Assembly: GCA_902764705.1 (NCBI GenBank)
Contig: CACWWZ010000003.1
Location: forward strand, 25,948-89,947
Length of the DNA stretch: 64,000 bases
Source of the DNA: an uncultured Prevotellaceae bacterium
GTDB taxonomy: Bacteria > Bacteroidota > Bacteroidia > Bacteroidales > Bacteroidaceae
Reading direction: 5' to 3'
Part shown: positions 53,301 to 60,414 of the stretch, piece by piece
Numbering within the stretch: the stretch's first letter is position 1
Layout: every line of letters begins with the position of its first letter
Notes under the pieces: model-generated
Databases searched by the model: none
What the model was told of the DNA's origin: nothing
The model's input: the letters and a program-made list of their open reading frames with translations, nothing else
Position numbers and translations under genes: made by a program

Positions 53301-54361
53301 GCACTGCCGATCTTGTTGCGTGCTCCCAGTTTGTAACCCATGTAGTTGAAACCAGTGGTTTTGGCTGGGTGCATATAGATTCCTTTCTGCAACAGTCCCA
53401 GCCAAATGTTACCATTGTGGTCCTCACAGATAGAATAGACTTTAGCCGTACTGAGGTCGACCTCACGACTATAGTACGGGTTGTCCGTCAGACTACCTGT
53501 CTTAGGGTCGTAAATGGCCAGGCCCAGTCCATCATAACCAATCATGATATGGTTGTCTTTACTGGTAAAGAGCGTGGAGATATGTTTGCTGCCTGTCGCA
53601 TCAATATGCTTGGGATTCCAGTTATCGTCGAGCTTAAACATGCCGGCATTGGACGTAGCTATATAGATGTGACCTTGTTTGTCTTCGCAAATGTCAAGTA
53701 CTGACGACATCTCCTGCTCGCCCTGAAAGAATCGTCTGATCGTCTTACCGTCATAGCACCACAGTCCCTGACTCTCCGTCACAAGCCACAGATATCCTTT
53801 ACTGTCCTCCAAAATGCGGTGGACGGAAAGAAGACCAGTCAGCACGCCGCCAATCTGGCGCGCCTCACGCTTACTCTTATCCATCTTCAGCAGACCATGT
53901 CCTGAGGTTCCCACCAGCACATCTCCGTTCGAGCGTTCAAACAGACAGGTGATATAGTTAGGCTGGGAGTGACCGTCCAAATCGTACGTTGTCACATCTT
54001 GGAATTGATGGCCGTTGTAAGTCTGCAAGGCTCCATACATGCCAATATAAAACAGTCCGTGGCGGTCCTGCATGATAGCATTTACGTAGTTACTGGCCAT
54101 ACCTGGATTCTGCGACATCTCCTTCTTGATGATACGGAACTGGTAACCGTCATAACGGTTCAGTCCGTTACGAGTGGCAACCCATATGAACCCATCGTTG
54201 TCCAAATATATCTGTGTGGTAAAACTGCTTGACATCTGTTTGTCAGCGTCAAACAATTTACCCATCTGGGCGTGAGCGCTCAAACAGCAAAAAGTTATTC
54301 CAGAAATAAGCCACAAACGTAGTCGCATAAACGCTTTAAGCCTTAGAACTTTACGTTTCAT
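50318..54361 (-). CDS. Hybrid two-component system regulator (HTCS)
   Basis: 1347 residues that combine sensor, kinase and transcription factor in one chain. Signal peptide (about 12-31, ISGITFCCLSAHAQ), two seven-bladed propellers of regulator repeats (W[IV][AG]T.NGL type, about 40-690), Y_Y_Y domain (about 695-780), membrane helix (about 785-803). HisKA has His834 in NISHEIRTPM. ATPase DTGEGIP and GTGIGLDL. Receiver with Asp1143 in ISDVMMPEMDG, and an AraC-type DNA-binding domain at the end (about 1245-1345). HTCS proteins sense oligosaccharides in the periplasm and switch on nearby hydrolase genes, here probably the GH43 gene. The promoter is a full match. Confidence 0.95.
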   Translation of the reverse strand: MKRKVLRLKAFMRLRLWLISGITFCCLSAHAQMGKLFDADKQMSSSFTTQIYLDNDGFIWVATRNGLNRYDGYQFRIIKKEMSQNPGMASNYVNAIMQDRHGLFYIGMYGALQTYNGHQFQDVTTYDLDGHSQPNYITCLFERSNGDVLVGTSGHGLLKMDKSKREARQIGGVLTGLLSVHRILEDSKGYLWLVTESQGLWCYDGKTIRRFFQGEQEMSSVLDICEDKQGHIYIATSNAGMFKLDDNWNPKHIDATGSKHISTLFTSKDNHIMIGYDGLGLAIYDPKTGSLTDNPYYSREVDLSTAKVYSICEDHNGNIWLGLLQKGIYMHPAKTTGFNYMGYKLGARNKIGSACVTSVLTSKNRNLWIGTDKDGLYCMDDNRQVVRHFKDHFPSTILGMTEDHDGRIWIGTYKEGIGWVDSRTLTYHPFSLPQGPAVSVFSMKTDPQGQLWLATMGEGLLRLDPKTGDIKSYLQQETANRDRKINSLVNNYISQVSLSPDGQRIYVSTTLGVCAMNLKTESWLTTFNGQNCINYGTPTRVAREFGGLLYVGTNDGLLCYDLKTHKKRLYSIESGLADNGISSIEQDNQGCLWISTDHGLCRLDPKTQKTNNYFVDNGLQSNEFSDGASWKSYSGLLIFGGLGGITWFQPKEIKEREWKAEVRLTGFAVNGEPVTPATMSGFWHVVDTTVIAADRFVLSPGDNTFALQLSTLTYDNPEHIVYKYRINQEDWVRMKPGVNEITFSHLPPGDYRFCVVAEQNGIDTPERCFTVVIHAPWYRTPLAYVIYILALAYLFWLYRRQHRRKEQDNLRLQEHIHAEEMADAKLKFFMNISHEIRTPMTLIVTPLLSLIKQDLDPHRRSTYEIIRRNAERILGLINQMMDLRKIDKGQMQMHMCETELISFVGDIHTLFTQQAKSKNVTFTYEHDTQELPVWIDRDNFDKVIVNLLSNAFKFTPAGGEIKISITHDKEHVRLAIKDTGEGIPEDKLDRIFERFYQSPSHVNDRKTGTGIGLDLTRSLVELHHGTIEAHNNVNEKGCEFVVTIPLGSAHLKPEEIIEEELSQPDEAVTSLIEEVPVEENVEVPAEPLKASRRQQIIIVEDDAEILSFLESELSHDYDITACENGKAGLSEVFKMIPDLVISDVMMPEMDGNTMCSKIKSSPTTSHIPVILLTAKSRDEDRLEGLETGADAYLLKPFNMDILRRTIINLIHTHQMLRLKYGRNDLLEEQVEQVKMKSPDEQLLDRVMKVINKNISNSDLSVDSIADEVGISRVHLHRKMKELTGQTPHDFIRNIRLKQAAHLLSSQNMNITEVMYACGFNNAASFSTIFKKFYGMSPREYMNENKSK

Positions 54362-54375
54362 AGAATATTCATTCA

Positions 54376-54399
54376 GTTAGTCAGTTTGTTAGTCAGTTT
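54376..54399. repeat. 12-base tandem repeat in the HTCS leader
   Basis: GTTAGTCAGTTT occurs twice in exact tandem in the 50-base leader of the HTCS gene. It could be an operator or a chance duplication. Confidence 0.7.
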
Positions 54400-54411
54400 T
54401 ATAACCGCCTG

Positions 54412-54443
54412 CAAAGGTAAACAATTTTACAGTAACTACCAAA
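54412..54443 (-). promoter_or_regulatory. Promoter of the HTCS gene
   Basis: TTTG, 20 bases, TACCTTTG on the minus strand. The TTTG is the end of the T run of the GH43 terminator. Confidence 0.8.
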
Positions 54444-54454
54444 AAAAACACAAA

Positions 54455-54496
54455 CTTTATTCCATGTAACACCAAAAAATGTTACATGGAATAAAG
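54455..54496 (-). terminator. Terminator of the GH43 gene
   Basis: Perfect 17-base inverted repeat, CTTTATTCCATGTAACA and its complement, with an eight-base loop. On the minus strand it is followed by TTTGTGTTTTTTTT. It could double as an operator for the HTCS, which lies directly downstream. Confidence 0.75.
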
Positions 54497-54520
54497 CTTA
54501 GGCCGTAAAAGACGCAGAAT

Positions 54521-56161
54521 TTACTTCTCGTCTACATGATATGTAAAGCTGTCAACATCTACCCAACCACCGGATTTTTTGGTGGCATAGCAGAATATGG
54601 CAAACTTGGATCCCATGAAAAACTGTTGCCAGTTAAAACGCATTCTGTAGTCGTTCGTTCCTATCTTTGTCCACTGCTCACCATCAAGGCTGTAGTAGAA
54701 GTTTGCAGCATCCTTTCCGCCACGCTCTCCTGGACGGAAGTCTGCGTCAATGCGAAGCCATACTTGGGACTGTTTCTTATTCAGATTCACGCTCTCAACG
54801 ACCTTTTCACTGACGTTTTCTTTCTCTACGGTCTTATCTTTGGGAGTCAGTTTGACTGTCCACTCTTCAAACTGCAATACCAACTTGCTCCCCTGCTTCC
54901 TGATGGCCAAGGCACCGGTTCCGTCGTTAAAGGCAGCAAAACCGGCACAATCGCCGTCTTTCATCTTCGAGATATCCATTTTTACCACACCGCTACATGT
55001 AGGACCTTCCATACGCTGGGTAATGGTGTTGGGTGCCAGATAGATATTGGGCACCACACGGTTGGTCTTCAGACGCAGGAAACCAGCACGTTCCGTCAGA
55101 CTCCAGGCCTTGTCCACAGGATTGTGGTTCCACTGCCAATGCAAGCCAAGTTTGGCGTCAGCGAACTCATCACTGCACACGATGTGTCGCTCAGGTTCAC
55201 CGCTTTTGAGGGGACGCATCAGCGTCGGCACCAGACCTTCCTCGTCGCCCAGCATGGGCCAACCATCAATCCATCGGCAGGGACTCAGTGTCAATACACG
55301 TCCCACACCGCCACGGTCCTGGAACATCACACCATACCAATCGCCATATTCTGAATCCACAATGGTACCCTGTGCGAGATAGGAGAATCCGCCGAAAGGC
55401 GACTCGAGAATCGTCTTTTTCTCATAGGGTCCGTGAATGTCGTCAGCACGATAACAAACCTCACGACGATGGCGTCCCGGTGCATAGACGTGGGAAATCA
55501 TAAGCAAATAGTACTTGCCATGATATTTGATGACGCGTGAGCCCTCCAAGAGTCCTGTCTCGTCGGCTTCACGCTCAAAAATCTTCTGATGGGTTCCCTC
55601 GATGACATCCGAGAGATCAGGCTTCAATTCCATTAGTTCACCCGTACCATATATTACGTACACGCGGTTATCGTCGTCGAAAAACAGTGAACAGTCATGG
55701 AAATGGCGCATACGCGACAGCAGCGTCCAAGGGCCTTCAGCTTTTTCAGCAGTGAAGATATAGGTATCACCCATCGGACCCGCCTCGTTGGGTGCCAGCA
55801 GGGCATAGAAGCGTCCGTTGTGGTATTTCAGCGAGGTGGCCCATTGTCCGCGTCCGTAGGCCGTACCCTCAAGCAAGTCGTACTTAGGAGAATCGGTCAG
55901 TCGATCAAAGACATAACCTACCGTCTCCCAGTTCATCAGGTCTTTCGAGCGCATGATAGGTGCGCCAGGCATCAGATGCATCGTGGTACTCACCAAATAA
56001 TAAGTATCGCCCACGCGTATAATATCGGGATCAGGCACATCTGCCCAAAGCATCGGGTTTTTCACAAAAGCACCATCAGTGCTGCTGGAACGCTTTCCAG
56101 CAGCCTCTGAGGTTACAAAACAAACTACTAATGATAATATTACTAAAACAAATCTCTGCAT
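54521..56161 (-). CDS. GH43 family arabinosidase/xylosidase-like enzyme, exported
   Basis: 546 residues with a signal peptide (1-20, VTSEAA). The five-bladed propeller has the three acids of clan GH-F: Asp in DVPDPDIIRVGDTYY, Asp in RHFHDCSLFFDDD and Glu in TGLLEGSRVIKYHG. A C-terminal concanavalin-like beta-sandwich (about 330-546) ends YHVDEK. It probably acts on arabinan, arabinoxylan or galactan; the linkage cannot be told. It lies directly upstream of the HTCS gene, the likely regulator. Confidence 0.9.
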   Translation of the reverse strand: MQRFVLVILSLVVCFVTSEAAGKRSSSTDGAFVKNPMLWADVPDPDIIRVGDTYYLVSTTMHLMPGAPIMRSKDLMNWETVGYVFDRLTDSPKYDLLEGTAYGRGQWATSLKYHNGRFYALLAPNEAGPMGDTYIFTAEKAEGPWTLLSRMRHFHDCSLFFDDDNRVYVIYGTGELMELKPDLSDVIEGTHQKIFEREADETGLLEGSRVIKYHGKYYLLMISHVYAPGRHRREVCYRADDIHGPYEKKTILESPFGGFSYLAQGTIVDSEYGDWYGVMFQDRGGVGRVLTLSPCRWIDGWPMLGDEEGLVPTLMRPLKSGEPERHIVCSDEFADAKLGLHWQWNHNPVDKAWSLTERAGFLRLKTNRVVPNIYLAPNTITQRMEGPTCSGVVKMDISKMKDGDCAGFAAFNDGTGALAIRKQGSKLVLQFEEWTVKLTPKDKTVEKENVSEKVVESVNLNKKQSQVWLRIDADFRPGERGGKDAANFYYSLDGEQWTKIGTNDYRMRFNWQQFFMGSKFAIFCYATKKSGGWVDVDSFTYHVDEK

Positions 56162-56195
56162 GTCTGTTAATATCGTTTTTAGTTTTTTGACGATG

Positions 56196-56203
56196 CAAAG
56201 ATA
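56196..56203 (-). promoter_or_regulatory. -7 element of the GH43 gene
   Basis: TATCTTTG on the minus strand, 34 bases before the ATG. No TTTG at -33, which fits a promoter that needs an activator such as the HTCS. Confidence 0.55.
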
Positions 56204-56281
56204 GATAGTATTTTTTATATATACATTATTTTTCGTTTCATAAACTTTTTCATTTGTATCAACATTACAAATAATAAAAAA

Positions 56282-56315
56282 CTCCCACTCTGGAGAAAAA
56301 AAATCCGAGTGGGAG
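56282..56315 (-). terminator. Terminator of nhaD
   Basis: Stem CTCCCACTC/GAGTGGGAG with a long A-rich loop, followed on the minus strand by TTTTTTATTATTTG. Confidence 0.8.
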
Positions 56316-56333
56316 CATTTCTATTTTTCTGTA

Positions 56334-57668
56334 TCAGAACAAAAATGTTTTCTCAAGCCAGTATGTCAGGATACCTGCCAGATAGCCCACGAAAACAATC
56401 CATGTAATCTTCTTCATATACCATCCGAAGGTAATTTTCTCCAGTCCCATCACTACCACACCAGCGGCAGAACCGATGATGAGCATCGAACCTCCGACGC
56501 CGGCACAATAGGCCAGCAACTGCCAGAAGATGCCGTCGACAGCCAAGTCGCCAGCAGCCTGGACGGGATACATTCCCATACAGCCCGCCACGAGAGGCAC
56601 GTTGTCGACGATGCTCGACAGCACACCGATGATACCTGTCACAAGATAGTGGTTACCCTCGAACGTTGCATCAAGTCCCTTGCCCAGCATGGTGAGCACA
56701 CCGACTTCCTGCAGCACGGCAACAGCCATAAGGATGCCCAGGAAGAACATGATGGTCGACAAGTCAATCTTAGTCATGATGTCACTCACGCGCTTGGCCA
56801 TTGTGTCGTCCTCAGAGGTGTTGTAGTGGAAAATCTCCGTCGTAGTCCACAGAATGCCCAACACGAGCAGGATACCCATGAACGGCGGCAGGTGAGTCAG
56901 CGTTTTGAAGATGGGTACAAAGACGAGGCCTCCCACGCCCAGCCAGAAGATGATGTCTCGCTGTGCTTTCGTAAACTGGCTGACATCAGCTTTAGGCAGG
57001 TTCTGTTCCTTGTCGAACTTGCCTTCGAGATGCAGGCTGAGGATAAAAGCAGGAATGAGCATAGATACCAGCGAAGGAATGAAAATCTCGCTGATGACGC
57101 CTTGTGTGGTGATAACTCCCTTAATCCAAAGCATAATGGTGGTCACATCGCCAATGGGCGAAAAGGCACCGCCAGAATTGGCAGCAATGATAACCAATGC
57201 GGCATAGATCATGCGGTCGCCTCGGCTTTGTACCAGCTTGCGCAACACCATAATCATCACGATGCTCGTGGTAAGGTTGTCGAGGATGGCCGACAGGAAG
57301 AACGTCATAAAGGCCACACGCCACAGCAGTTTACGTTTCGAACGTGTCTTGATGGAATCGCGCACAAAGTTGAAACCGCCGTTCGTGTCGACGATTTCTA
57401 CGATGGTCATCGCCCCCATCAGGAAGAACAGCGTACCTGCGGCATCGCCAAGATGGTGTTCTATCACCTCGGCAATGTGATGAATAACTCCCTCCGAAGC
57501 AATCTCCGGATAGTAGGACGCAGGACCTAGCATCAGCAGTGTCCAGCATCCCACACACATGAGCAGGGCGATAGCGGCCTTGTTCACTCGCGTCAGACTC
57601 TCGAGGGCTATGCACAGATAACCGATGACGAAGAGGGTGACAATGCAAATTGTTAATGTAGACATCAT
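56334..57668 (-). CDS. nhaD: NhaD-type Na+/H+ antiporter
   Basis: Exchanges sodium for protons across the inner membrane. 444 residues with about 12 predicted helices. Family features are the GTLFFLMGAMTIVEIVDTNGGF block, the conserved FFLSAILDNLTTSIVM half-site, NSGGAFSPIGDVTT and its C-terminal counterpart SSIVDNVPLVAG. MM at the start allows either Met. It has its own promoter and terminator and so stands alone between the GH43 gene and the phosphatase operon. Confidence 0.92.
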   Translation of the reverse strand: MMSTLTICIVTLFVIGYLCIALESLTRVNKAAIALLMCVGCWTLLMLGPASYYPEIASEGVIHHIAEVIEHHLGDAAGTLFFLMGAMTIVEIVDTNGGFNFVRDSIKTRSKRKLLWRVAFMTFFLSAILDNLTTSIVMIMVLRKLVQSRGDRMIYAALVIIAANSGGAFSPIGDVTTIMLWIKGVITTQGVISEIFIPSLVSMLIPAFILSLHLEGKFDKEQNLPKADVSQFTKAQRDIIFWLGVGGLVFVPIFKTLTHLPPFMGILLVLGILWTTTEIFHYNTSEDDTMAKRVSDIMTKIDLSTIMFFLGILMAVAVLQEVGVLTMLGKGLDATFEGNHYLVTGIIGVLSSIVDNVPLVAGCMGMYPVQAAGDLAVDGIFWQLLAYCAGVGGSMLIIGSAAGVVVMGLEKITFGWYMKKITWIVFVGYLAGILTYWLEKTFLF

Positions 57669-57742
57669 TTATCAATTGTAGTTTATTAGTGTTCCATTCG
57701 CGCACGTTCCTTATTATATAAGTGGGTGCGTTTTAAACTGTG

Positions 57743-57773
57743 CAAAGGTACGAAAAAGCGAACAAACCGCAAA
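57743..57773 (-). promoter_or_regulatory. Promoter of nhaD
   Basis: TTTG, 19 bases, TACCTTTG on the minus strand with TTCGCTTTTTCG in the spacer, a variant of the CTCGCTTATTCG motif. Confidence 0.75.
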
Positions 57774-57792
57774 AAGAAAACTAAAAATAATA

Positions 57793-58356
57793 TTATTTCC
57801 CAGCAAAAAAGTCTCTGACAATGTCCCAGTCGACCTTTGTCACTTCCGCACGGTCGTCGTAGTCAGTGGCCACGACGCTGTGGTTCTTCAGGTCGAAGCG
57901 CACCATGATTCTGTCCTCGATGTTGACGCCGTGAGCGAAGTTTTCGATGGGTATGACGTCGAACCACTCGATATCTTTGGCTTCATCCGTACTGTCACGC
58001 TCTTCCTCTTCGTCACTGGGCGCCTGTTTCTTTCGCTCCATGATGCACTCTTCGTCAGCTTTCACATACCAGATGAGGGTGTCGACCCGGTCGCCATTCT
58101 TCTCAATGCTCCTGACAGTCACCATAGCCTTGTCTTTCTCCTTTTTGAAATCCCAGCGTTCGTAGATGAAGATACCTATGAGTACGCTGAAAATAACGAT
58201 GGCGCAGGCGACAGGCTGTGCAAGGCAGCCCAGTGCCAATCCCTTCCATCGTTTCCACTTGTATCCGTAAATGGGAATCACCACCGATGCCACGACGATG
58301 AGTAGTATGATGAATGCTATCCAGAGTATTGTGGTGTAGTCTCTATCTATAAACAT
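57793..58356 (-). CDS. Unknown membrane protein, 187 residues
   Basis: Two membrane helices (about 10-30, ILWIAFIILLIVVASVVIPIYGY; about 42-66, VACAIVIFSVLIGIFIYE). A soluble domain follows, beginning with a charged stretch (KKQAPSDEEEERDSTDE) and ending VDWDIVRDFFAGK. I do not recognise the family. It starts 3 bases after the SpoIIE-type phosphatase gene and is certainly co-transcribed, so it may be a membrane partner or output of that phosphatase. Confidence 0.8.
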   Translation of the reverse strand: MFIDRDYTTILWIAFIILLIVVASVVIPIYGYKWKRWKGLALGCLAQPVACAIVIFSVLIGIFIYERWDFKKEKDKAMVTVRSIEKNGDRVDTLIWYVKADEECIMERKKQAPSDEEEERDSTDEAKDIEWFDVIPIENFAHGVNIEDRIMVRFDLKNHSVVATDYDDRAEVTKVDWDIVRDFFAGK

Positions 58357-58359
58357 ATC

Positions 58360-60378
58360 TTATGCGTCTTCGTTAGTTTCTATTTTCTGTTTCACCTGAA
58401 TGGCCAGCATCGTCAGGTCGTCGCTCTGCTCGGCCTGGCCGACAAACTGTCTGACAGCCTCGGTCATGCTGTCGATGAGCTGCCGTGGGGCGTCCTCTGC
58501 CGTCTTGGCGGTTTGCACCACGCGTGTCATTCCAAATTGCTGGTGGCGGCTGTCCTCTGCCTCGTTCAGTCCGTCGGTATAGAGGAATATCGTGCTGCCC
58601 GCCGTCATTTGCGTCTGCTGGCGGGTGAATTCCCATCCGCTCATGACACCTGCGGGGATGTTCGAGTCGCAGGGCAGCATGGTAGCCTCGCCGTCGGCAA
58701 TCATCACGGGGCTGTCGTGTCCGGCATTGCAGTAGTCGAGTGTGAAGGTCTGCAGGTTGAGCACGCCGACGAAGAGGGTGACGAACATGTTCGTCTCATT
58801 TCGTTCGCTCAGCGACTCGTTGATGCCCTTCACCATCAGCTGGGGTTCGGCGGTGTGTGCTGCAATGTTGCGGAACAGCGAGCGGCTGACCGCCATGACC
58901 AATGAAGCGGGAACGCCTTTGCCGCTGACGTCGCCGATGCAGAAGAACAGTTTCTCGTCGCGGATAAGGAAATCGTACAGGTCGCCGCCAACGGCCTTGG
59001 CCGGCATCACCTGACCGTAGATGTCGATGTCGTGCCGTTCGGGGAAAGCCGGGTACGTCTTCGGCAACATGCTCATCTGTATGTCGTGGGCGATTTTCAG
59101 CTCATTCTCTATCGACGCTTTGGCCATTGTCGTGCTCTTCAGTTCCTCCACGTAGTTTGTCAGCGACTGCTGCATGTTCTCGAACGAGTCGCGCAGCTGG
59201 CAGATTTCATCGCGGTGCTTGATGTGGGGCAGCGGGGTGTCGAAACGTCCCTGTGCTACGCTGTCGGCAGTCGCAGCCAATAACTTCAGCGGCTTCGTCG
59301 TCCGCCGGATGGTGATGTAGCAGGCCAGGTAGGTCACCACGAGCACAAAGAGGATGACAATCACAATGCCTATGCCGGTTACGACACCAAATGAGTCCAG
59401 CAACGACTTCGGTACAGGAACGGCCAGCATCCAGTCTGTTCCCGTCACGGGCGAATAGTATAGACAGGTCTTTCTACGGTTCACCATCAGCACGTGCGCC
59501 GTCTCTTCAGAGCTTTTCTCGCCTTTCCGCATGTTGGCAATCACCTCTGCGGCCTGTCCGGGCTCTTCGTCATCCTTGATGTGGACATAGAAGTTTCCCT
59601 TCTGTATGCGACGCTCGTCGGGATGTGTGATGTAGGTGCCGTCGCTCGACAGCACGTAGCTGCAGAAATTCTCGTAAGTCGACAACAGCCACGCCTCATG
59701 GTTGAAGATGCTGTCCTGTTCGAGCAGAATGCGCGTCATGAAGTCCAGCGACAAGTCTGCCCCCACGACGGCTACCACGCGGCCTTTCCTGTCGTGCACA
59801 GGGTGCATGTAGGCCACCAGGGGAGTCGTAGCGTCCTCACCGTCGAAGAAGGGCTTCGACCAAGCTGCGGAATCCTTGGCCACCGCCTCCTGGAACCATT
59901 CGTTCTTCAGATAGTCGTTGTCGGCGCTGCCCAGCATGCGGCTCTCGACCTGCATGGTGCTGTCGCTCCGCATGGCGTAGGGACAGAACCAGCGTCCTTT
60001 CTTCGGGTAATAGCTTTCGATGAAGCTGATGCCACAACTGCGGATGCGCGGATTCTCGCTGACGATGCGTCGAACGACGTCCTGCAAACGGTCGGGCTGG
60101 TCAAGCTGCGACTCGATGTCGTAGATGTTGTTCCGCACGGCCACGCTGACATCCGACATCACGTCGCGGATGGCTCTGTCGGACGACAGCATGCTGCTGT
60201 GGAAATTAGTGCCGGTAACTTCGGCAAGCACAGTCTTGACATTGTCGAAAAGCAAGAAGGCCAGTCCGGTCATCATCACGAGCATCACCAACATGACCCA
60301 ACGCGACAGCCGGACGGCAAACGAGCCCATTACTTTTTTCGATTGTTTTTTGTCTCCAGACTTTTTTCTGAACTTCAT
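58360..60378 (-). CDS. Membrane SpoIIE-type (PPM/PP2C) phosphatase with Cache sensor and HAMP
   Basis: 672 residues from MKFRKKSGDK; the longer TTG-started frame is encoded by a junction repeat and was rejected. Membrane helix (about 27-50), extracytoplasmic double-Cache-like domain (about 55-330, NDYLKNEWFQEAVAKDSAAWSKPFF and VVGADLSLDFM), second helix (about 340-362), HAMP (about 365-420), then the phosphatase with GGDLYDF, GDVSGKG, NAGHDSP, YTDGLNEA and QSDDLTML. These carry the metal-binding Asp residues. It should dephosphorylate a Ser/Thr target, usually an anti-anti-sigma protein, in response to an external signal; no such partner gene is nearby. Confidence 0.92.
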   Translation of the reverse strand: MKFRKKSGDKKQSKKVMGSFAVRLSRWVMLVMLVMMTGLAFLLFDNVKTVLAEVTGTNFHSSMLSSDRAIRDVMSDVSVAVRNNIYDIESQLDQPDRLQDVVRRIVSENPRIRSCGISFIESYYPKKGRWFCPYAMRSDSTMQVESRMLGSADNDYLKNEWFQEAVAKDSAAWSKPFFDGEDATTPLVAYMHPVHDRKGRVVAVVGADLSLDFMTRILLEQDSIFNHEAWLLSTYENFCSYVLSSDGTYITHPDERRIQKGNFYVHIKDDEEPGQAAEVIANMRKGEKSSEETAHVLMVNRRKTCLYYSPVTGTDWMLAVPVPKSLLDSFGVVTGIGIVIVILFVLVVTYLACYITIRRTTKPLKLLAATADSVAQGRFDTPLPHIKHRDEICQLRDSFENMQQSLTNYVEELKSTTMAKASIENELKIAHDIQMSMLPKTYPAFPERHDIDIYGQVMPAKAVGGDLYDFLIRDEKLFFCIGDVSGKGVPASLVMAVSRSLFRNIAAHTAEPQLMVKGINESLSERNETNMFVTLFVGVLNLQTFTLDYCNAGHDSPVMIADGEATMLPCDSNIPAGVMSGWEFTRQQTQMTAGSTIFLYTDGLNEAEDSRHQQFGMTRVVQTAKTAEDAPRQLIDSMTEAVRQFVGQAEQSDDLTMLAIQVKQKIETNEDA

Positions 60379-60414
60379 AACTTCTTTAACTCCCCTAACT
60401 ACTTTAACTTCTTT
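60379..60414. repeat. AAAGAAGTTAAAGTAGTT junction repeat
   Basis: On the minus strand GAAGTTAAAGTAGTTAGGGG-type units carry the stop TAA of the acyl-CoA synthetase gene, with TAG and TAA in other positions, and end at the phosphatase ATG. A different family from the GGTAAAAAAG repeats but used the same way. Confidence 0.7.

Noticed and set aside
56455-56480. GGTTCTGCCGCTGG in nhaD considered as a fourth copy of the hairpin element
   Set aside because: Only three base pairs can form, the ACTGTCC tag is missing, and GSAAG is part of a conserved transporter segment.
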